Part shown: piece by piece, positions 29,055-36,809 of the stretch
Numbering within the stretch: position 1 is the stretch's first letter
Layout of the letters: every line of letters begins with the position of its first letter
Source of the DNA: Ligaoa zhengdingensis
GTDB taxonomy: Bacteria; Bacillota; Clostridia; Oscillospirales; Ruminococcaceae
Direction: 5' to 3'
Length of the DNA stretch: 64,000 bases
Assembly (NCBI RefSeq): GCF_014384885.1
Contig: NZ_JACRST010000002.1
Coordinates: 1 to 64,000, forward strand
The notes under the pieces: model-generated
Seen by the model: the letters and a program-made list of their open reading frames with translations, nothing else
The model's database searches: none
Told to the model about the DNA's origin: nothing
Program-made: the position numbers and the translations under genes

Positions 29055-32000
29055 ATGTTGAAAAAGCGCATTATTTCGGTTCTTACTTCCTTAGTTCTTT
29101 GTACGGGCCTGATGCCGATGACGGCAATGGCGGCCGATGAAGAACCATTCGTTCAGCCCAATAACCCGGTTATCAAATCCATATTCACGGCTGACCCGGA
29201 AGCGCACGTGTGGCCGACAGAGCCCAATAAGCTCTATATCTATTCGTCCCATGACCCGTATCCCTATGCCGGCTGCAATAACATGGATATGTACCATGTT
29301 TTTTCAACCGAAAACATGGTGGATTTTGAGGACGAAGGCGAAATCCTGCGCCGCTCGGATCTGAACGACCTCTCTTGGATTACACCCTCGACAAGCAACA
29401 GCAGCTTCATGTGGGCACCCGACGCGGCCTATAAAGACGGCTGGTATTATTTCTATTTCCCCGTATCCAGAGACGTTAAGAACTGGGGGGCCACCTGGGA
29501 AACCGGCGTGTTGAGAAGCCGTTACCCCGACAGGGATTTTGAGCGGATTCCCGCAGAGGATGTGGACGCCAACCCCGGCAAGCCGTGGCTGGGCTTCATC
29601 AGAGATTCCGGCTCGACCGACGGCTACAACAACATGTATGACGTTTGCGTCCGCGTATACGACGGAGAAGCGTACATCTACAACGGCGCCGCTCAAACGT
29701 TGTGGCAGGGCAAGCTCAAAGACGACATGGTTACCCTCGACGGCAAGCTGGAGCTGGTATCGACGGACAACCGCAACACAGCGAACAATAATGGCACCCC
29801 CGAGGCGTACAACCGGCTTCAACATTATCACGAGGGTCCATCCGCGTTCAGAAGACAGAATGCAGATGGCGAGTGGGTTTACTACCTGATCTATCCGGGC
29901 GGCGCTGGCACCGGCCCCAACGGTCTTTCTGGCGATAGCTTTTTCTACTGCATGGCTGATTCCCCGCTGGGCCCGTGGGAAGACGCGCAGATATTCTTCA
30001 ACCCCACCGGCTGCGGCACCTCTCATGGCTCGATCACCGAGTTCAACGGCAAGTGGTATTGGTTCTACCACACGCAGGACCTCTCAAACATCGGCGAGCA
30101 ACGCTCTGTCAGCGTGGAAGAAGTGATCTTCAACGACGACGGCAGCATCCAGCGGTTCAGCAAGACCTCGGAAGGTGTTCTGCAAAACGGCCCTGACTAT
30201 GAGAAACCGTCCGGTTACATTTTGGGCGCTGAGGATGCGGTCATTGACGGCACTGGCACCCTCCCGGTGTTGAGCACCGATCCGGCGGCGGGCAACGGCG
30301 GCGCGGTTCTCACCACATGCGGCGCAAACAACACAACGATCACCTTCAACGATGTGGACGGCGGCGAGACCGGCAGCCGTGCGAGACTCAGATTCCACTA
30401 CTCCACGCCGGATGCTGTGCCCAAGCTGCAACTGTTTGTAAACGGCGTCGATTATAAAGGAATCAACTTCCCGAAAACCGGCGGCAACTCGTTCTACTCG
30501 GAGATTGAGCTCACCACAAAGAGACTCAACCCCGGCAAGACCAATACCATCCAGCTCAGCGGCATCAATCAGGGCAGAATGAACCTCAATTATATCGAAG
30601 TCATCCTGCTTGACGACGAGCCGGCTCCGGGTTACTTTGATTTGACGGTCACCCAGACGGAAGGCGGCACCGCAGAAGCAAAGTGGAGCCAGCAGGATGC
30701 CGGTGAGAGCCTGAACGTGGCGGCTGGCTCGAAGGTTACCCTGTCCTACGACGAAGGCGCTGGCGAATTTGACGGCTGGGAAGTTGTGAAACCCGAGGGC
30801 CTGGTCATCACCGACAACTCCTTCTACATGCCGTACGGCGAAGTGGAAGTCAAACCGATCTTTGACAACGAGGGCAACGCCCGCAGACCGATTATCTCGA
30901 CCCAGCCCAAGGATGTGACCGTTATTGTCGATACCGAGGCCGAGCTTTCGGTAGAGGCTATGGTAAAAGACAGCGGCGTAGTGACCTACCAGTGGTACAG
31001 CAACACGACGGATTCGAACGTCGGCGGCACTGAGATCGCTGGCGCCACCAGTGCCTCGTTCAAGCCGTCCACGGCGGAGATCGGCACCTTCTATTACTAT
31101 GTGGTTATCACCAACACCAATGCAGATGCAGTGGGCTCCGAGAAGACGGCGTTTGTAACAAGCGACGTCGCTACAGTGCAGGTCGACCCGGCCCCCAGCA
31201 CCGAATGCGACATCGTTTCTATTGGCGATCCGTTCGAGATCGACGGCACGGATGTCACCGCTACTGTGTCCAACCACGTCACCGCAATGGATATGAACGA
31301 GATGGTCCAGGTGAGCGACGACGCAACTTGGATGATGTACAGCGACGCGGAGTTCACAACCGAGGCCCTCAAGGTTGTCAGCCCGGTGCTGCCCGGCGAT
31401 AACGTCAGATACATCAGAGTTACCGCACAGGATGGCATCACGACGAAGGATTATACCGTTACCATCACTCGCGAAACCAACACGATCGGCAAAGTTGCCT
31501 CCGCAGTGGACGGCACGATCGATCCCGCGAGCTGGGGTGGCAAGGTGTTCACCCTCGCTGAGGGCCTCGAAGGCACCGAAATCCTGTTCGGCACCAACCC
31601 GCCGAAGGGCTTCAACGCCGACATCTATCTAACCTATGACGAGAACAATCTCTATCTGGGCCTGGATGTCACAGACCCGAATTGGACAGCGGCCAAGGCC
31701 GGCGCGAACCTCTGGCAGGGCTGCGGCATTCAGCTCAACCTATGGAGCGGCAGAGACGGCGGCAGATCGGAATACGGCTTCGGCCTGACCGCGGACGGCC
31801 CGTCTCACTATCAGTGGTCCACCGCTTCTGGCGCTACCACTCTGCCTCGCGACTACAGCAACTACGAGATCAAGAGAATCGAAGGCACTGATACATTTAT
31901 CTACACCATCGCCATCCCGCTCGATTCCTTTAGAAAAGACGCGGATGCCAACCCGCTGACCGAAGGCGAAGAGGTGTTGTTCTCGCTCAGCTACAACTAT

Positions 32001-32681
32001 CCGTCGGCAACCAACATGGATTGTGCCTTTAATATGGGCTTCCACAGCAAGGCTCTGAACGATGCCCGCTACCTGATGTTGGGGTCTGAAATCGCGATGA
32101 CCCTTACAACCGACGCCCACAACGTCAAAGCCGGCGATTATTTTAATGTGAACGCGAGCTTTATCAGTGAGCAGGCCAGCAATGTCGTGGTACTTAACTA
32201 CACCTTTGACGGGGACAAGTTCGAGTATGCCAACTACACGCCCGCCGACGGCATTGCCGTGGTAGATGCCCAGTATGGCGACGGTTTTGCGAAGATCACC
32301 CTGATGGCGCCCAATTACAAGGTGAAGCAGCTCGGCGACATCATGTTGCATGCCAAAGAGGATGCAGCCCTTAACAGGGAGCAGCAGGGCGTGCAGGTCA
32401 ATGCGGAGTATGTCCTGATCGACGGAGAAGGCGTTAAGACCATCAAAGAGGCGGCGGCTTCCACCTCCTTTACAACCATTGGCAACGGCACCACCGATCC
32501 TGTGGTTCCTGGGGACACCAACGACGACGGTATTCTCGATTTGATCGACCTGTCCAACATGATCGACTGGTTCGGCACCACAAGCGGCGATGAGAAGTGG
32601 GATGTCCTCTGCTTCTTTGATTTCAACAACAACGGCGAGATTGATATCTCCGATATTGCCTATCTCGCACGGCAGCTTTAA
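29055..32681 (+). CDS. Secreted modular GH43-like glycosidase with cohesin-like and dockerin modules
   Basis: 1208-aa exported protein, signal peptide 1-26 (cut after AMA). Residues 30-375 read as a GH43-type five-bladed propeller: candidate catalytic base D47 (TADP), pKa modulator D123 (WAPD) and general acid E260 (HEGP). Then a CBM6/35-like module (about 385-525), a bacterial-repeat sandwich (526-605), an Ig-like domain (610-712), a small beta domain (715-808), a CBM9-like module (810-1010), a cohesin-like beta sandwich (1011-1145) and a type I dockerin (1152-1206) with two calcium loops (DTNDDGILDLIDL; DFNNNGEIDISDI). It probably attacks arabinose/xylose-containing polysaccharide and binds a cohesin partner. 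It stands alone between AT-rich DNA and a terminator. Confidence 0.88.
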   Translation: MLKKRIISVLTSLVLCTGLMPMTAMAADEEPFVQPNNPVIKSIFTADPEAHVWPTEPNKLYIYSSHDPYPYAGCNNMDMYHVFSTENMVDFEDEGEILRRSDLNDLSWITPSTSNSSFMWAPDAAYKDGWYYFYFPVSRDVKNWGATWETGVLRSRYPDRDFERIPAEDVDANPGKPWLGFIRDSGSTDGYNNMYDVCVRVYDGEAYIYNGAAQTLWQGKLKDDMVTLDGKLELVSTDNRNTANNNGTPEAYNRLQHYHEGPSAFRRQNADGEWVYYLIYPGGAGTGPNGLSGDSFFYCMADSPLGPWEDAQIFFNPTGCGTSHGSITEFNGKWYWFYHTQDLSNIGEQRSVSVEEVIFNDDGSIQRFSKTSEGVLQNGPDYEKPSGYILGAEDAVIDGTGTLPVLSTDPAAGNGGAVLTTCGANNTTITFNDVDGGETGSRARLRFHYSTPDAVPKLQLFVNGVDYKGINFPKTGGNSFYSEIELTTKRLNPGKTNTIQLSGINQGRMNLNYIEVILLDDEPAPGYFDLTVTQTEGGTAEAKWSQQDAGESLNVAAGSKVTLSYDEGAGEFDGWEVVKPEGLVITDNSFYMPYGEVEVKPIFDNEGNARRPIISTQPKDVTVIVDTEAELSVEAMVKDSGVVTYQWYSNTTDSNVGGTEIAGATSASFKPSTAEIGTFYYYVVITNTNADAVGSEKTAFVTSDVATVQVDPAPSTECDIVSIGDPFEIDGTDVTATVSNHVTAMDMNEMVQVSDDATWMMYSDAEFTTEALKVVSPVLPGDNVRYIRVTAQDGITTKDYTVTITRETNTIGKVASAVDGTIDPASWGGKVFTLAEGLEGTEILFGTNPPKGFNADIYLTYDENNLYLGLDVTDPNWTAAKAGANLWQGCGIQLNLWSGRDGGRSEYGFGLTADGPSHYQWSTASGATTLPRDYSNYEIKRIEGTDTFIYTIAIPLDSFRKDADANPLTEGEEVLFSLSYNYPSATNMDCAFNMGFHSKALNDARYLMLGSEIAMTLTTDAHNVKAGDYFNVNASFISEQASNVVVLNYTFDGDKFEYANYTPADGIAVVDAQYGDGFAKITLMAPNYKVKQLGDIMLHAKEDAALNREQQGVQVNAEYVLIDGEGVKTIKEAAASTSFTTIGNGTTDPVVPGDTNDDGILDLIDLSNMIDWFGTTSGDEKWDVLCFFDFNNNGEIDISDIAYLARQL

Positions 32682-32719
32682 CAGGCTATAGGATCTGCCC
32701 GCCCCGCAGGCAGGCCGAC

Positions 32720-32764
32720 GGCCCGCAGACTCCCGGTTCGTCCGGGGTCCGCGGGCCATTTTTT
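32720..32764 (+). terminator. Terminator of the glycosidase gene
   Basis: GGCCCGC / GCGGGCC stem extended by imperfect pairing, followed by ATTTTTTATTT. Confidence 0.8.
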
Positions 32765-32936
32765 ATTTCTATCCACTATTGGGAGGCAAGCCCGCGTTCC
32801 TGTTATAATCGAGAAAACGAGAGTGGATTGCTAAAATGCAGGATGTGCCAGCGTCCATTTCCGACTGCAAGCCGCTCCGCTTCGTCCCGATTGACGGCGT
32901 GAAACATGCTTTCCTATCCTGCCAAAACGTAAATTT
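32765..32936 (+). other. Intergenic stretch with a possible short leader ORF
   Basis: Contains an extended -10 (TGTTATAAT at 32801-32809) and a 39-codon frame (32836-32955, MQDVPASISD...) whose stop overlaps the -35 of the azlC promoter. The SD is weak. I would not call this a gene without conservation data. Confidence 0.25.
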
Positions 32937-32981
32937 TTCTGTCAATATTTCTTGACAGAATGCTCCCGCCTATTATATGAT
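32937..32981 (+). promoter_or_regulatory. azlCD promoter with overlapping palindromic operator
   Basis: TTGACA at 32952-32957 and TATGAT at 32976-32981 (18-bp spacer). The -35 is the right arm of a perfect 9-bp inverted repeat TTCTGTCAA-n6-TTGACAGAA (32937-32960), placed where a repressor would block RNA polymerase. The regulator is not identified. Confidence 0.7.
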
Positions 32982-32986
32982 GAATC

Positions 32987-33046
32987 CGTTGGCTTTCAAA
33001 GCGAACCGGTCTGCCAACGCCTCCGGCGATGTCGGAGGCGTTTTAT
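32987..33046 (+). promoter_or_regulatory. azlCD leader with attenuator
   Basis: An intrinsic terminator (AACGCCTCCG 33016-33025 with CGGAGGCGTT 33033-33042, then TTAT) lies between the promoter and the azlC start. An alternative 7-bp stem (CGTTGGC 32987-32993 with GCCAACG 33013-33019) uses the left arm of the terminator, so the two exclude each other. It does not match a T-box (no GGTGGNACC) or any riboswitch I know. Confidence 0.6.
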
Positions 33047-33091
33047 TTGCCCCTCGGGACTGGACCAATTTCAAAACAGGGAGCATCGTCT

Positions 33092-33820
33092 GTGGAACAG
33101 AAGAAAAACGCATTTATAAAAGGGCTGCGCGACGGCGTCCCGATCTGTTTGGGATATCTGTCGGTGTCCTTTACCTTCGGTATGATGTGCACCCAAAACG
33201 GGCTGCCATTTTGGATTGCACTGCTGATTTCAATGACCAACCTCACCTCGGCCGGGCAATTCGCCGGTACCGCACTGATCATCGCGGGAGGGGGATACTT
33301 GGAGATCGCCGTCACCACCTTTGTCATCAACATCCGCTATATGCTGATGTCCCTCTCCCTGTCGCAAAAGGTGGAACCGCGCATGACCACCCTACAGCGC
33401 AGCCTGCTCTCGTTCACGGTGACTGATGAGATCTTCGCTGTCGCCATGCAGGAAAAGGGACCGGTCACCGCAGCATATTTTGCGGGGCTCTCCTTTACCC
33501 CCTATTGGGGCTGGGCACTTGGAACCTTGTTCGGCGCGACAGCCACCAGCCTGTTGCCCGCCGCGCTGCGCAGCGCGTTGGGCATTGCGATCTACGGCAT
33601 GTTCCTTGCGATCATCGTCCCGCCCGCGCGCAAGGTTCGGTCGGTCGCTGTGACCATTGGGATCGCGGTGGTGCTCAGTTGTATCTTCCAATATGTTCCC
33701 TGGTTTGCGGGGCTTTCGAGCGGCTGGAAAATCATCCTCTGTGCTGTCATCGCCTCCACCTATGCGGCATTCCGCTACCCGGTGGACGAGGGAAAAAACG
33801 GAGAGGGGGCGGCCGCATGA
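33092..33820 (+). CDS. azlC: AzlC-family branched-chain amino acid exporter subunit
   Basis: 242-aa membrane protein; with AzlD it exports branched-chain amino acids (BrnFE/AzlCD family). The start is GTG at 33092 with AGGGAG 8 nt upstream; the frame continues upstream into the attenuator, which must be untranslated. Family signatures: FIKGLRDGVPICLGYLSVSF at the start, TNLTSAGQFAG, then VINIRYMLMSLSLSQK and TDEIFAVA. Five to seven hydrophobic segments. It overlaps azlD by 4 nt (ATGA). Confidence 0.92.
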   Translation: MEQKKNAFIKGLRDGVPICLGYLSVSFTFGMMCTQNGLPFWIALLISMTNLTSAGQFAGTALIIAGGGYLEIAVTTFVINIRYMLMSLSLSQKVEPRMTTLQRSLLSFTVTDEIFAVAMQEKGPVTAAYFAGLSFTPYWGWALGTLFGATATSLLPAALRSALGIAIYGMFLAIIVPPARKVRSVAVTIGIAVVLSCIFQYVPWFAGLSSGWKIILCAVIASTYAAFRYPVDEGKNGEGAAA

Positions 33821-34140
33821 ACTACACCCGCATCCTGACCGCTATTCTGATTATGGCTTTGGTCACCTATATCCCGCGCATGATCCCGCTCACCTTTTTG
33901 CGGCGGAAGATCAACAACCGGTTTATCCAATCGTTTTTGCAGTATGTGCCCTACGCTGTGCTGGCGGCCATGACCTTTCCCGATATCCTGTCCTCCACCG
34001 CGACCACCGCATCGGCTGTGGTTGGGCTGCTGGCCGCTCTGGCGCTCGCCTACTGGGGCAAGGGCCTGCTCACTGTCGCGCTCGGTTCCACTGCGGCGGT
34101 CTTTCTCACCGAACAGGTGCTGCGACTTCTTGCTATATAA
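33817..34140 (+). CDS. azlD: AzlD-family branched-chain amino acid exporter subunit
   Basis: 107-aa membrane protein with three or four helices, the small partner of AzlC. The ATG at 33817 overlaps the azlC stop by 4 nt, so translation is coupled. Family features: ILIMALVTYIPRMIPLTFL at the N-terminus (conserved Tyr/Pro/Arg), FLQYVPYAVLAAMTFPDI and a hydrophobic C-terminus (TVALGSTAAVFLTEQ). It ends 58 bp before a bidirectional terminator shared with the convergent DUF1653 gene. Confidence 0.92.
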   Translation: MNYTRILTAILIMALVTYIPRMIPLTFLRRKINNRFIQSFLQYVPYAVLAAMTFPDILSSTATTASAVVGLLAALALAYWGKGLLTVALGSTAAVFLTEQVLRLLAI

Positions 34141-34197
34141 AACTTGATGCACCTATGGTTCCACGACGCATACAAGGCCAATACGCTTTTACCCATC

Positions 34198-34236
34198 AAA
34201 AAGCTCCCAGAGGGATGATCCCTCCGGGAGCTTTTC
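34198..34236. terminator. Bidirectional terminator between azlD and DUF1653
   Basis: AAAAAGCTCCC / GGGAGCTTTT stem extended by AGGGAT / ATCCCT, with A and T ends. Confidence 0.85.
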
Positions 34237-34307
34237 GATTATGTTATCATCGAGAGGACGCTGTTCCGCTGCACAGCCTGTTCCGCGATCTTCTGGTATG
34301 TCTCCCC

Positions 34308-34526
34308 TTACTCCCCCAAATAGGTAAAACGGCGGATGCTTCTTCCATCCCGCTCCACCATTTCGTTCCACATCGATGCTGGGCGCACCCAGATGCCCCG
34401 TTCGCCGTAAAGCGCCTGATACACCACGTATTCTTCCAAAGTTTCGGAGTGGCGCGCGAGATACAGCACCCGGTACTCGTTGCCCTTAAAGTGGCGGTAA
34501 CGCCCCGGCAATATTGCTGGCTCCAT
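34308..34526 (-). CDS. DUF1653 protein
   Basis: 72-aa protein matching DUF1653: PGRYRHFKGNEYRVLYLARHSETLEEYVVYQALYG is nearly the family consensus (Y-RH-KG--Y-V---A-HSET-E--VVY-ALYG), followed by GIWVRPASMWNE and the basic RRFTYL end. Function unknown; a small beta-barrel fold related to nucleic-acid- or protein-binding modules is proposed for the family. It follows the exonuclease gene by 12 bp in the same direction, so the two form an operon. Confidence 0.88.
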   Translation of the reverse strand: MEPAILPGRYRHFKGNEYRVLYLARHSETLEEYVVYQALYGERGIWVRPASMWNEMVERDGRSIRRFTYLGE

Positions 34527-34538
34527 TGCGATTCCTCC

Positions 34539-35294
34539 TCATTCTGTGAGCAGCAGCTCCACCGGGCAGTGGTCGCTGCCCAACACCTCGGCATGAATCT
34601 TTGCGCCGGCGATGCGGCCTTTTAACCGTTCAGACACCAAAAAGTAATCGATGCGCCAACCCGTGTTCTTCTCCCGCGCATTGAACTGATAGGACCACCA
34701 GCTGTATGCCCCGGTGAGATCGGGGTAAAGCATACGAAAGGAATCGACAAAACCGGACTCCAACAATTCGGTGAGCTTCTCGCGCTCCTCGTCGGTGAAG
34801 CCGGCGTTTCCCCGGTTGGATTTGGCGTTCTTGATGTCGATTTCCTCGTGCGCCACGTTCAAGTCGCCGCAGATAATCACCGGCTTGCTCCGATCCAGCC
34901 CACAGACATATGCGCGGAAGTCCTCCTCCCACTGCATCCGGTAATCCAGGCGCGTGAGGCCGCGCTGCGAATTGGGGGTGTACACATTCACAAGGTAAAA
35001 GTCCGGATATTCCGCGGTGATCACACGCCCCTCCTCGTCATGCCCCTGCACACCGATGCCGTAGGTAACGCTGAGCGGCGGCACCCTGGTAAACACGGCT
35101 GTGCCGGAGTACCCTTTTTTGACGGCGCTGTTCCAATACGCCTCGTAGCCCTCAAACGAAAAATCAGCCTGCTCCGGTTGCATCTTGGTCTCCTGCACAC
35201 AGACAGCATCGGCGTCGATCTTTTCCATAAAACCGGCAAAGCCTTTATTCATACAGGCCCGCAGGCCGTTGACATTCCAGGAAATCAGCTTCAT
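34539..35294 (-). CDS. exoA: Exodeoxyribonuclease III / AP endonuclease
   Basis: 251-aa enzyme of the exonuclease-endonuclease-phosphatase fold; cuts DNA at abasic sites and trims 3' ends in base excision repair. Motifs: MKLISWNVNGLRAC (Asn in site I), CVQETKMQPEQ (catalytic Glu), GDLNVAHEEIDIKN (Asp/Asn), GWRIDYFLVSE (Asp) and the final GSDHCPVELLL with the catalytic Asp-His pair. Length fits ExoA/XthA. A TATAAT lies at 35327-35332 on the minus strand, but no good -35 is visible. Confidence 0.96.
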   Translation of the reverse strand: MKLISWNVNGLRACMNKGFAGFMEKIDADAVCVQETKMQPEQADFSFEGYEAYWNSAVKKGYSGTAVFTRVPPLSVTYGIGVQGHDEEGRVITAEYPDFYLVNVYTPNSQRGLTRLDYRMQWEEDFRAYVCGLDRSKPVIICGDLNVAHEEIDIKNAKSNRGNAGFTDEEREKLTELLESGFVDSFRMLYPDLTGAYSWWSYQFNAREKNTGWRIDYFLVSERLKGRIAGAKIHAEVLGSDHCPVELLLTE

Positions 35295-35371
35295 AACCCT
35301 TCCCCTTTCTAAAAAGTGGTGCCTCTATTATAGCGGATCTACACGAAAAATGGAAGACGCTGCAACAAAGA

Positions 35372-35401
35372 GCCGCGGCCCCCCAAAAGCGAGACCGCGG
35401 C
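35372..35401 (-). terminator. Weak hairpin after the FtsX-type permease gene
   Basis: GCCGCGG / CCGCGGC with a 16-nt loop, followed on the minus strand only by TCTTTGTTG. Possible terminator. Confidence 0.35.
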
Positions 35402-35411
35402 AAATCGCCTT

Positions 35412-36809
35412 TTAATCGTGCTTAATCGCCTCAAGGGCGCTGATTTTGACAGCGCGGTTGGCCGGCGTAAAGCCGGAGACCAGACCGATCAGGATACCGA
35501 ACAGAACCGCGACCAAAACGAGCCACGGCGGAATCAGCGACACCTGGCCGCCTCCGCCCATACCCATCATGCCGCCCATCATGCCAAAACCTCCGGAGCT
35601 GCCGTCGCTCATGATGCCCAGCGCCATTTTGATCATCTCCCAGTTGTTGATGACCCAACTGATACTGAAGCTCACCAACGTGCCCACAATGCCGCCGAGC
35701 AAGCCAATGATGCCCGCCTCGGTCAGGAACATGGCGCGGATATTCGGGATTTCACAGCCGAGCACCTTCATGATGCCGATTTCACGGGTTCGTTCATAGA
35801 TGGACATGACCATGGTGTTGGTGATACCGATGGCCGCGACCACCAGGGAGATCAGGCCCAAACCGCCCAAAATCATGCTCTGCTGTTGGATCTGCTTCTG
35901 CATGGGTTTGCGGATGCTCTCCATGCTGTTGGTCTGAAGCCCGAGCGTCTCGGAAATGTAGCTCTCGACCGACTCGACATATTTGATGTCGGAGCACTTG
36001 ACCACGGCATTTTCATAGCCTTTGGACGAGTTGCTGCTCTCCTTAATTTTGTTGAGCTTCTTATATTCCGCAACCATCCGGTTCATATCGTCGATCGACA
36101 TAAAAATCGATTCCTGCGTCTCCCAGCCCTTGCTGAAGTCGGCCACGAGTACGCCCTGCACCTGCGTTTCGTACTCGACCAGTTTCGTTTTCTCCTCGTC
36201 TTGCCGGCCGATGCGCAGGGTGATCTCATCCTTCATCACATCGACGTAGGGGTCCGGGATATTGCCGTTGGCATCGGGGTAAGGGTAAACCCATCCGTCG
36301 CGCTTCTTCACATTGTAGAAATTGTACGCGGCCTGTTCTCCCATCACAATGGGGATCTTTTTGCCGGTTCCCTCGGTCAGGTAGCTGCCTTCCTTCATCT
36401 GATAACCGAGCTTCTCCATCGCTTCGGGGTAAATACCCACCACTTGGCCGCTAAACCGGAATTTTTCGCCCACCCAAAACTCCATGGCGCTCCAGTCGGC
36501 GCGGGCAAGCGGCGTCGCAACCTCGACGCCCTCCAATTCGGAGATCTGTTTGAGCACCTTGTCATCCAAAACAGGGGCTTCGCTGCTGCCCGAACCGCCT
36601 CCCCCGCCGTAGTTGTAAATCTCGATCTTGGTCAGGTCGCCCATCTGTGCGAGCGCATCCTCCTGAATCTTGGTCATACCGAGGCCCAGGGAGATGGTGA
36701 CAATGATCGCACAGGTGCCGATGACCACGCCGAGCACGGTGAGGATGGTGCGCATCTTGCGGCGGAAGAGGTTGCGGAAGCACATTGAAATTAAATCAAA
36801 TGTCTTCAT
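35412..36809 (-). CDS. ABC transporter permease, FtsX/MacB type
   Basis: 465-aa membrane protein: TM1 near residues 18-42 (MRTILTVLGVVIGTCAIIVTISL), an extracytoplasmic MacB-PCD-like domain (about 45-300), then three TMs with the FtsX domain (GLGLISLVVAAIGITNTMVMSIYERTREIG is diagnostic). A Gly/Met-rich loop (about residues 400-425) separates the last two TMs, which is unusual. Early in the outer domain there is a GGGGGSGSS stretch. It ends the operon ATPase / CARDB-like protein / permease and overlaps its upstream neighbour by 14 nt. Probably mechanotransmission rather than solute import. Confidence 0.88.
   Translation of the reverse strand: MKTFDLISMCFRNLFRRKMRTILTVLGVVIGTCAIIVTISLGLGMTKIQEDALAQMGDLTKIEIYNYGGGGGSGSSEAPVLDDKVLKQISELEGVEVATPLARADWSAMEFWVGEKFRFSGQVVGIYPEAMEKLGYQMKEGSYLTEGTGKKIPIVMGEQAAYNFYNVKKRDGWVYPYPDANGNIPDPYVDVMKDEITLRIGRQDEEKTKLVEYETQVQGVLVADFSKGWETQESIFMSIDDMNRMVAEYKKLNKIKESSNSSKGYENAVVKCSDIKYVESVESYISETLGLQTNSMESIRKPMQKQIQQQSMILGGLGLISLVVAAIGITNTMVMSIYERTREIGIMKVLGCEIPNIRAMFLTEAGIIGLLGGIVGTLVSFSISWVINNWEMIKMALGIMSDGSSGGFGMMGGMMGMGGGGQVSLIPPWLVLVAVLFGILIGLVSGFTPANRAVKISALEAIKHD

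Noticed and set aside
32980..33091. T-box riboswitch upstream of azlC
   Set aside because: No specifier loop and no conserved T-box sequence; the leader before the terminator is far too short.
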